Source: Toxotes chatareus
Taxonomy: Eukaryota > Chordata > Actinopteri > Toxotidae
Reading direction: 5' to 3'
Length of the DNA: 64,000 nucleotides
Assembly: GCA_016801885.1 (NCBI GenBank)
Contig: CM028884.1
Location: 11,226,181-11,290,180 of the forward strand
The stretch's first letter is position 1. Every line of letters starts with the position of its first letter. The notes beneath the pieces were generated by a model, which was not told the DNA's origin, ran no database searches, and saw only the letters and a program-made list of their open reading frames with translations. Of the stretch, positions 13,761 through 23,800 are shown in pieces. The translations under genes and the position numbers were made by a program.

Positions 13761-16700
13761 GACTGTCTGTCTGCAGCAGAAGGAGGTTTGGTGACATGAT
13801 GACATTTCAACTGGGACACGTGCTGAACTCAGTGAAGGCCCTCTTCCTGTACAGTTCCCCATACGCTGTGGTGCTGCAATGCACCATACTGCCCTGCGGT
13901 TGACCCTGTGAGCTGCCTTTGTGTTTCACGCACTATGGGCATTGAGCATGTATGCGGAACAAGCGCAAATTCCTCTCAAGTCTTTTGTCTGCTGGTGAAT
14001 TGACAACCTTGCAAGTGAGGCTTTACATAAGAAAGCAGTGAGAGTCTGTAAAAATCTACCACTCAGTCACACATTTCATCTGACCCAAAATATGATCAGC
14101 TGAAGACGCTTCCACGCTGACTATATTATAATAATGAACACATGCCTTCATGAGTCAGCCTCCCCCATCCCACAGCCAGGACTGTGTTTTTGTGTGTGAG
14201 TGCGTGTGAGATGGAGGACGGTGTCTGTAATGTGTATGAATGTATGACTGTGTGCATGTTCATCAGCACACGCGACCCCATGCGTGTGTCTGTGCAGCCA
14301 CGTGTCGCAGCAGATATTCCCTAAAGCCTCAGCAGTGTCTCCAGTGACGTGCTGTCCGCTGACCTTCAGTAACATTTGAAGATGTCCCACTTGTCAAGGA
14401 CAGTGCACTTCTGTGGCTGATTATGATGCTTTGCCTTTCATTAATATGTGTCACCTCCAGATCTGCTATACGGCATTTGCATGACATTAGCATATATCAT
14501 TGGACCAGCCATTTGACGCTGCAATATGCTGAGCTTGTGGGACTGACACCTGTTAGACAGAGAGGCAGATGCCACTCTGGCAGGGTCTCACAGTGAAGGT
14601 TTGGAGCACAGACGAGTTGTATGGTAACATGTTAAGTTGTATTTTAGGGCTGGATGCAGTAGGTTGTTGTAGATACTCACTAAAAAGTCAGATCTATTTG
14701 TTTACTATGGCATTCATGTCCGACCAAAAACGATTTCCTCAGTCTCCATTGTCATTTTTCTTAGATTTCTTTTCATTCGCTCTATTGTTGATAATATTTG
14801 AGTCCTAACCAAAAGGAAGGCTCTAGATACAGTTTTCTAAAACAATGGCACCCTGAATATAAAACCCTTTCAGAAGTTCAGAGGAGAGATTTATAATACA
14901 ACTTTATCCAGCAATTTCTTTTGCAAAATTGTTTTTTTACAGAGAAGTCTGGGGAACTCCAACAGCTGATGAGATATTTTAGTCTGGATCAATGTGGTGG
15001 ACTGACCAGCACACCTATATTGTCATTGTCATTCAGAAGCAGGTAAAGAAAAATACAGTCAACAAGGAATATTTTTTTTTTGCTAAATTAAAACAAACAA
15101 AACCTTACAGGTGAACACATACAAATAGCCCTAACAGGAGAAGACTCAAAACTCCTAACTACACAATGTCACAAGATGTCTGTGTCGAGACACTGACAAT
15201 AACTGTGGCTCAGAGTTGCAGTGTTCGAGTTTATGCCATAGGCTGCATGGCTACACAAAAACCATCAAAAATCCCTTCTGCCTCTTGCAAAATATCAAAT
15301 TGCTCAAGCTCAAACTAAACAGGACAAGCGTCGACAATCACATATAAAATTTATGAATTCTCTAAAAAAAATTACGGATTTCCTGTTCCATAACGTTGTA
15401 TTTTATGCGGAGATCTGTGGTTGTGTCTGTTCCTGTCTGAGGCTCGAGTTTTCTTGGTCATTTCTGATGCTGCTCAGCCTGAGGATGCTGCAGCCAGGTG
15501 GTGACCCTGCATGCAGTACCTGGCACACAGCAGAGTGCGTAGAGCTGCGGCCAAATCCCAGAGTCTGAGAGCTGCCCACACTGGCCAATCTGCCACCAGG
15601 GACAGTGAGCCGTGGACACTGTCTCCAATACAAATACTCTGGCAGAGAAATAGAAAGCTAATTTTTAATGTATCATAACAAGGGATCACAAATTATACTA
15701 AAAAGCAGACATTGTATTGTAATGTGTCGGTTATCAACAGTTTATGAGTATAGACACAGTTGCACCACTCCACAGTAGAAATATGTATTAGGTTTGCTGA
15801 TATAAATATGCTCACACCACATATTTACATTTCACTGACAAGTGTTAGCTGAGTGTCAACAAGGCTGATTCTCTAATCCAACAAGTCTTTGCATTACTTC
15901 AATGTCCCATAAGACTGACAGCGTCCCTAATGGGATGTGACTTCAGACAATCACTGTCGCTGAATGCATGCAGGCCTGAGAGGATTCATGATTTTCAGTC
16001 TCCAAGCTGGCTGGCAGGTATGCATTCAGAAAGAACTTGACAGGTAAGTGTAAACTCAGGTCTCAAGGTCGGCGTTCAAATATTGGTTTGCATTAAAACC
16101 CAATCTGGATCAGAATTTAATGATACATAATTCACTAGATATATTAACGTGGATCACGAATCATCATGGCACAGATACAAAGAATTAGTTACAATATGAC
16201 AATAAGTTGCTGAATCCCACTATAGTTAGTGACTAGCTTGTGATGTCTAGTATCTAGCATCTTAGAAGCCAGATTTTCTTAAGAGTTGGTGGAGACCGAA
16301 ACAGAGCCAAAAGGAGAGAAGACTATTTGTCAGGTGGACAGAAACACAAGTTCAATGAGAAATGTTTAAGCTGCATGGGCAACCTTACAAGGCAATAATA
16401 TATCAGAGCTACATGATTGTCGTGGAGTTTTTCTGCCCCCAAGAGGCCAAAAAAACATGCTCATACTGCTTTAACACTCAATTTGATTATCTGAGCCTTC
16501 CATTAACCCTCTTTTCATCCCAGCTTTGTTGATGACCAGCTCTGGGTTAAGGACAGCTTGGCTTTTGATACACAGCAACCCAGAAACCCAGACAGGATGC
16601 CTCAAAATCCTGTTGCACAATGTGCCTAAAATCACCTCCAGCTGTGGGCTCCGCCCTCTGAAAGCTGCTTTCTGATTGGCCACGGTTTCATGAGTTTGAA

Positions 16701-18083
16701 TCCCCTTCTTGACCTTTGCCAAATGTCATCACCGCTCTGTTGCTCCAATCTTCTGCGTCACTTTCCATTTTACATCTTCTATAATAGGAAGCCATAAAAA
16801 TAATCTTTACTATCGTGCCAGTCAGAGACTAGAATCACCAACTCATTACCACCCCTGTTTGAGGGGCTAATTATGGGATGTAAGGAGCCCGGCAACAGAG
16901 CTGAGCCTGGGGCGTCCTGGTGGTTCAGTCTGCTAATGGCTACACGGGAAAGAATTGCAGTTCATTCCACACTGTTGCGTCTCCCTCCCTCCATGTTCCT
17001 GCCATTCCTCACTGTACCTGTGACCAATATATAAAGAAAAAGAAATTAAATACTTGAGAAAGGTGGACTGTCCTCTCTCCTTTTCAATAAAAAGACCAAA
17101 AAGCTGGTTGAATCTAGCAACGAGAGCAGTTGAATCTCACTCAGTTATGCCCTGTTACCTCCCTGGATCCTTTTAATGATCCCACACAGACAAAGCACTG
17201 TGATCCCTCTGTGAAACACCCTGTGATGAAATAAACCATTGTGTGTGTCCTCGCCCCAATATGCTAATCCAGGATTAATTATGGGCCAACCCTAATGAGT
17301 ATCTCTCTCGCCCCCTTAGATATGTAAATGTACCAGCGTTTAATAAAAGAGGCAGGACAGGACGGAAAGAGACAAGGCCAAAGGTTTAGGGACCATAGAT
17401 TATTTTATATAGAATAAAACAAGGTCTTTGTCATTGGTTCAAAGGAGTAAATTGGGTAGTGATGCCCAGAAATCAGTGCAAGCTCACAGTGAATGTGACT
17501 TAAGTTTCACCTTGATATGGCTCCTTGCCAGACTGTCCACCTGTCTCAGTGACAGCATTGGTGGTAAATTGCTTTTCAGCCTATTAATCACACCAGCCAG
17601 AGGAAGTGTGTTCTTGTTACACTTTCATCCTCTGTACTTTAAAGACATAGGGCCTGTTAAATGATACATATTTATATACATGCATATGAATACATACATA
17701 TGTAGATATGTGTCACTTTTCAAGTAATTAAAACTAAGAGTTAGTGAAAGTGAAACACATTAGCTCCAAGGTACAGAAAGTGAAACCTCTCAGCAACGGT
17801 GGACCAAAATCAGAATACATTCAGATCCTTTACTTTACCAATACAGTAATGTCAGCAAGTAAAAGACAAGTAAATTTTCTCCATTCAAAAATTTACATGG
17901 GTAAAAGTTTAGAAAAATGCGCTTACAGTGCAAAGTTAGGAATACTTGTGCTGTCAAAAAGTAACTAACTGATCAATTGCATGTTAAATTAATGGCTTAC
18001 TAGTACAAAAGAAGCATAAGCTGTATTTTAAAGTTGTAGTTGGTTGAGTTGGAGCTAATTTTAACTACTTTCTATACATTTAG
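13761..18083. other. Intergenic region with minor repeat pieces
   Basis: No gene is recognised. A block at about 16270-16470 resembles a dispersed fish repeat (GGTGGAGACCGAAACAGAGC and flanks) whose relative occurs in rasgrf1 intron 4. The stretch 16840-17350 has a more ordered composition than its surroundings and includes an OTX/CRX-type inverted pair (17264-17276). Part of 17760-17970 resembles fish nonautonomous hAT repeats with CAGATCCTTTACTT and related phrases. None of these is coding. Confidence 0.5.
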
Positions 18084-18476
18084 CTATTTTGAATCAGTGG
18101 TTGTCAAACCTTGGGGACAGGCCCCATAAATATAGTTTTCATAACAGCCATATTTAGTTGGGTTGGTAGCAAACTGTACAGAGAAGAATGTATTAATTAG
18201 ATCTGTGATTTCAGGTGAAGTGAACACATTTTTAAGCCTAACTTTACCATTGGGAGTCCATTTGTATTGATTATTTATTTCATGTAATTTACAGAGCTCA
18301 GGCTCAGCAATTGTATTATGTACAGCTGGTTCTATAAATACTTTTATCTGGCACTGATCTGATAGTGGAGTCTGTGGTCTGACAGTGAGTGCACTAATGA
18401 GGGAGGGGTCCATGTCAGTGATGGAGTAATCGACTACACTGGTCCCAAGAGCTGAACAATATGTAAACCTCCCCAA
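18084..18476 (-). pseudogene. LINE endonuclease-domain fragment
   Basis: A 130-residue minus-strand frame includes SVVDYSITD, then ISALTVRPQTPLSDQCQI. This arrangement (valine-aspartate-tyrosine strand, then LSD and a polar turn before a beta strand) matches the C-terminal half of APE-type endonuclease domains of non-LTR retrotransposons, where the canonical ending is SDH. Here the expected catalytic histidine position reads Q, so the domain is probably inactive. No RT domain follows. It lies beside, but in opposite orientation to, a LINE-type tail at 19140-19335, so two insertions seem to be juxtaposed. Confidence 0.5.
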
Positions 18477-19139
18477 AGAGTAATTATTTTTAGATGATAT
18501 GATAAGTCCTCTCTATACCATGCAGTAATCTCACCTGAATCTCTATGGTGACGTATGTGTTTCTGTTTGAGGGATGGTAGAAATATCTATGTCTGAGGGA
18601 CATTCGGTGTCTGTGTCATCTCAACACCATGTTTCTAATAATGTGGCAATATCTTGACTGTGCTCTTCAGGCCAACAGCGGAAAAGAATGTTCCAGGAAG
18701 AGATTTTATTAATAGAGACAGAGATTTCATTAATAAGGCAGCAGTCTGTGATTATTTTTTTCAAACCAAGAATGTTGCCTCAACTTGTGCATAGGTACGC
18801 TGCATCCCAGGGGATGGCATGGCTTGAACCATGTCAGGCTTTGCTTCTGCATAGGATGCTGCTCCGGATATGTGCCTTTGAGGCCTGGCACCACTGATTT
18901 ATGGGGGGTGGTGCTCTGCCAAGTTGGTCATTGGTTGGCTGGGTTCTGGTAGGCCTGGCTCTGGTGGTGTGCGTTTGTGTGCCTGATTGCAGTCCTCTCT
19001 TCTGCTGTCCATGTCTGGACTGTGGTGGTCCTGTGGTGAGGTGTGGGAGACTGAATGTTTTCTGTCAACTGTCCTTCTCAGGTCTTCAGTGAATATCCAG
19101 ACTTGATCTCAGTCTGAGTGTACATGGTCATACTGGTGC

Positions 19140-19335
19140 TCATATGTCAGAGTGGCGCTGCCCACCCAGAGCCCGGTTCTGCTCGAGGTTTCATCCCATT
19201 AAAAGCTAGTTTTTCCTCACTTTCACCACTGTAAATAATACTGTAAAGAGCAGATCTGCTCTATATGAAAATTGCCTTGAGATAATCTCTCTTATGATTT
19301 GATGCTACATAAATAAAACTGACTTGACTTGACTT
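19140..19335 (+). repeat. LINE/SINE-type 3' tail, fish dispersed repeat
   Basis: The stretch has CCCGGTTCTGCTCGAGGTTT, a TTCCTCACTTT segment, TTGCCTTGAGATAAT, and a terminal ACATAAATAAAACTGACTTG followed by repeated GACTT. This is a diverged copy of the common fish repeat whose end normally reads GCTATATAAATAAAATTGAATTGAA. A second, better preserved copy lies at 61440-61675, so the two support each other within this window. The assignment to an L2-type element is from memory. Confidence 0.6.
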
Positions 19336-20330
19336 ATCTACAACAGTCACAGAGCCAGAAATGATTTCATCCCATCGGCCATTTCTCTTCATAACACACA
19401 TACAAGTGTTGCTGCTCCCACACGCCCAATTGAGTTTCACACATGCAGTTGTATTTGTTTCTTGTGTACTGTTCATGGATGCGTTGTTTCTTCTGTACTT
19501 TAGCAAACTAATCATCTTATACTTGTCTAAGTGCGGGCTGGTGCTGTGTAGTACTGTACACTGTGAATGGCTGTAATTCTTTCCTCTGCCTGTATGCTGT
19601 TAGTGGTACTGATTCCTTGTCATGCATCACTGGAAAGCAACTACGGACATTTAGTCAAGTAATGTATTTAAGTACATTACTTAAATGTATTTAAGTACCT
19701 ACTTTAGTATTTCTATTTTCTGCTACTTTATAGCTCTACCCCTCTACAATTGAGAAGAAAACACAAAGTTAGATTAAACTACAGAAAAATATAATTAACA
19801 AATAAATTAGGATGTGTTAATATATGTTAAGATAAGATAAGACTTCCCAGGGGGAAATTCACATGCTACCCTGTAGTATGTAAGTCCTTAAATAACATTT
19901 GCTCTTTTTTTAAAGTCAGTTTTAAAATGCAGGGTTTTTTCTTGTACTGGAGTATTAATACACTGTGTTGATGCTACTTTTACTAAGTAAAAGATCTGTA
20001 CCAATGCTGTCATATGTGGACAATGTCTGTCCTTTGCTTTAATTGCATTTGGTTCCCTACACCCAATAATAGAAACCCTTGTACAGTATAATGTAATACA
20101 AAGAAACAACACTTGACATTAACTGTGGTGGACAATCAACTGAATGACCACTTCTTTGATTCAGCTGTATGATTTATCCTGATTCCTCATCCCAGACTCA
20201 GTCTCTTTCCACGTTTCGGATATTTCAGATTCGGAGAAAGAAAACAGGGTGGTGGTGTTTAAGTGTGTGTGTATATATGTGTGTACGTTGTTTGGGGGGC
20301 GGGGGGTGTTCAGGGCCTGAAAAGCCTGAG
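19336..20330. other. Intergenic, nonautonomous repeat fragments
   Basis: The part 19625-19700 has a short tandem arrangement of ATGTATTTAAGTAC and resembles the end of fish nonautonomous hAT elements. At 19826-19862 a GATAAGATAAGACTTCCCAG stretch and GGGGGAAATTC looks like another LINE 3' end of the type seen at 12917. No gene is seen. Confidence 0.45.
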
Positions 20331-20391
20331 CTGCTTCGGGATTCTACACATGAATAAGCTGCGTCTCCCTCCGTCTGTGCTGCTCCTCGGA

Positions 20392-20412
20392 GTTTCTGTC
20401 CAAGGTGCTGAA
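20392..20412 (-). promoter_or_regulatory. RE1/NRSE (REST-binding) site
   Basis: On the minus strand the site reads TTCAGCACCTTGGACAGAAA. The first 17 bases fit the REST consensus NTYAGMRCCNNRGMSAG at every position; only the four bases after it differ from the classical 21-mer. REST represses neuronal genes in non-neuronal cells, and Ras-GRF1 is mainly neuronal, so a site about 430 bp upstream of the start codon makes biological sense. Binding itself is inferred. Confidence 0.75.
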
Positions 20413-20432
20413 ATCTGCTGCTCCGGGGACAG

Positions 20433-20442
20433 GTCACGTGAC
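20433..20442. promoter_or_regulatory. Palindromic CACGTG E-box (USF/TFE-type)
   Basis: GTCACGTGAC is a perfect 10-bp palindrome, the preferred core for USF and for the MiT/TFE (CLEAR) factors. It lies 21 bp from the RE1 site within the rasgrf1 promoter. Which factor uses it cannot be told from sequence. Confidence 0.5.
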
Positions 20443-20843
20443 TGCGCTTCCTCCCTCTGAGAGAGCAGGATGCTGTGTGTGCGCGCGCGCGCGTGTAGGC
20501 TATGCACGCGGACACTTCAGTCCTCATCATGAGCGATTCGGGCTCATGAGGAAGGCTTTTCTAAGACGGCGTCGGGGTTTGCTGTAGTGTGTTTGCAGCG
20601 TGGATTTAGTGCAGTTGAATGCTTAACATTGACTCTTCACTCGCATCTTCTCTTCCTTCTTCTTTTTCTTTTCCCCCCCCTGTCTTTCGCCGTTGCAAAC
20701 ATTAGTGTGGCAACTGTGGACGGGCACACAGGAGTGGGCTGCTGCCCACCAAGTCTGACTGTGTTTCTGAGCTGCTGCTGAGAAGAAGAACATGTAAGAC
20801 TCCGCAGGCATCCCCGCAGATCATTCTCGGATTCACAGCCAAA

Positions 20844-23800
20844 ATGCAGAAAGGGATGAGACTCAATGATGGCCACATCACCTATCTGGCTCTTCTGGCG
20901 AAAAAGGATGGGACGAGGCGAGGTTGCCTAAGTAAGAAAAGCTCAGACAACACAAAATGGCACTCAAAGTGGTTCGCTTTGTTGCAGAACATGCTGTTTT
21001 ATTTCGAAAACGACTCCAGCTCACGCCCCTCCGGACTGTACCTGTTGGAGGGATGTGTTTGTGACAGGGCACCGTCACCGAAACCATCTCTCTCAGCGAA
21101 GGAATGCTTAGAGAAGCAGGTAAGACATCGATCACACGGGGGGGCTCTAATAAGTCTGACAGACTGACACTGTCAAGGTAATCCGTCTGCCAGAGCAGGA
21201 CGCACTCATTAATGCAGCTTGTTGTGTTTTTCTTTGGTGGGAGAAACTTGCTTTTATCAATCTGACTCCGGGGTTAAGCAACAGCAATGACGGGGGCAGG
21301 TATTTTGTAGACGCTGCAAAATAAAAACGACACCGCTGCTGTTTTTTTTTTTTTTTTTTATCCCAACATCAATTTATCACGCAAAAAAACCCCAAACAAA
21401 CAAAACAAAAACATTTTTCCCAGAGATGCTTTTGCATTATGGTTCACTTGACGTTCAGTGTTACGTAATGGCGTCATCCTAAGCGATTGATTGTCTCCAT
21501 TCTGCACTAAAATAGCCCCCCATGCCTGCCTTTAAGGTAACTCGCGTCAAATGCAAGAAATACAAAACACACAGTAGCTCAGAGTTGGCAGGATTAATGC
21601 GATTGTTTGTGCAAACTTTGCAAACACGGGGGCCACTTCACCTTCCACCTTCTTTCCCCGTCACCAGCAGGAACAATTGTTGCATCGCATGTATACATAA
21701 GACACTGTATTTTCAGACACCTCAAACGTTCAGGGATTGCAGCGCATATGTGGGGAGCAAACTTTAGCTGCATCCAAACTTTGCAGGTTGCCATCTTGCG
21801 GAGGAGAGCTGCCCCTTCCCTGTCGTTTTGACGTATTGATTTAATTGCTTGTCTTGATATTAATAGCATCCTACCTTGGCAACTGCGTCTCCCCGGTTTA
21901 TAGCGGCTTGGTTCATTTGATAGCTCTCTCATTATCATGCGGTTGTTAACGACAGCCATGAATGAAAACCAAACGATGTCTCAGGCATGCTTTTTGTTTC
22001 TCAATACATCCCAGAGCACATACATCAGTACATCCCCATAGTGCGACAGATTAACATGTGTGGGGGCTAAACCATTTCCACTGTTTATTTATTTATTTAA
22101 ATTCTAGTGTGACAGTCAGAAATAAGCTCAGCTAAAGGATGGTTGCCCCTAGAGAAACAGATTTAAGAGGCTGGGAAGGCTTTCTGTTGGAGGAAGTAAA
22201 CCTTGTGACATAAAAGCATTTAAGAGACAGAGAAGTGGTCAAGCTGCTGTGAGCTATGACTGCAGTCACCTTCTGAAATCTGCTCTGCCAGCTGCAGTCT
22301 GCTCTGCGTTCCCTGCAGCAGAGATACTAAAGAGCTGAAGTTAAAAGTCTAAGAGATGGGTCGTTTTACCTGTTCAGTAACTGTAATCTTTGTTTTCGGT
22401 TGACTGTTTTTTTTTCCTCACTAATGACAGTTGCACCAATGGATGAGAACAATTGTGTTGAAAGTTTTATGGAGAATACTGGAAGACCTGGACTTTACTC
22501 CTCACAGACATGGTACACAAATATGCACAATATTTCTAAAATGAAACTTTCAAATCAGTAGCTGTTAGAAAAAAATTAGAAGCAACCAAGTTTCATTTTT
22601 CAAACTAGAACACACCAAGTTCATGTCACGGAGTTGGAGTATTTTTTTCTTTACACACACATATATATGCATGGATGGGAGACAGGTCCCTGGGATTCGT
22701 GGTTTGGATCTCAGCCCCTAGGCCACCAGGAATCCCCTTGAAGTGTTTGTCAGATCATGGAGTGGAAAAACAAAGAAGCGTACAAGGGTGCCCGATATTT
22801 GGGGCTCAGAGGAGTTCAGATGAGGTTGTTGTTCTGAAAGCTGTTAAAAATAACCACAATGTGAGATTAAGGTGGTGGATCAGCTCACAAATAATCACGA
22901 ATATGGTTTGGGTAATTATTTTTTTTAAAACTCATGAATAAACAGCAGGAGAAGAGAAGACCACAGTCAAGGTTTAGATAACTTAGAACAAGTGTTTGTT
23001 CTCATAGAAGAAAATCTCAGTGTCAAAAAAATCATCCCTTACACATGCTGAGTGTCATTTCTGTTCCATCTATTTAAAATCACAATCCTGATTTATAATA
23101 TTTGTATTTTGCTGCATAACTTTAAAGGAGGAAATGACAAATAAAACAGACGCAGGGTAAATCTTCTGCAGCGGCTTCTACAGTTGCACTGTTAGTCTGT
23201 TTCCATCAGCTGTACCTGGTGTCCGTTGTGCTGAACTCTGCTGCCATGTCACGTTCTTCAAACACTTGCCCTCTGCTCTTTGTTGGCTGAGCTGACAGGA
23301 TGAGTATTTGTGTCACCAAAAGGCCACTGTACAGATGTGCCACCAAAACAAATTAAGTCATGATTATTTTACTCTGAGATGATTTTTTTTTCCTGTAATG
23401 GATTTGTGATTTAGATTTTTGGGGGTTCCATTCATCTGAAACCACTCCTGGTTGTTTTTCCTGACAATATCTTGTGGTCAGGCAAATTTTGACTGTCCAA
23501 CAAGTAGCAAAGGAGATTTTTTTTTATACCTCCGCACTGGCAAAAGCCAAGGATGGAGGCTTTATGTTTTCGCAAGGCCACTATGACCATATTTATGTTT
23601 TGCATGGTAATACAATATCGTAAGAACCTTTGAGGGATGGCTTTCAAACTTTGCATAAACGTCAACTGTGCCTGAGTAGATTTTGGAGGTCAGAGGTCAA
23701 AGCTCATGGTCGCTGTGATCGTACATTTAATTTTATGCAGGCGAATGTGATATCTGAAGAATACTTTGAAGGATGTACTTTTGTGCAAATGTTAACATGT

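Larger units (their letters stand above)
20331..20843 (+). promoter_or_regulatory. rasgrf1: rasgrf1 promoter and 5' UTR
   Basis: The 500 bp before the rasgrf1 start are clearly richer in GC and CpG than the surrounding DNA. They contain an RE1/NRSE match (20392-20412), a palindromic E-box GTCACGTGAC (20433-20442) and an alternating TG/CG run (20475-20496). There is no clear TATA box, which fits a CpG-type vertebrate promoter. The transcription start cannot be placed without RNA data; the final 150-250 bp before the ATG, pyrimidine-rich at 20640-20690, are probably 5' UTR. Confidence 0.6.

Noticed and set aside
1..20000. A mir-184 hairpin upstream of rasgrf1, expected from its position near human RASGRF1
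   Set aside because: I looked for the mature sequence on both strands and did not see it; it may lie further upstream, outside the window.
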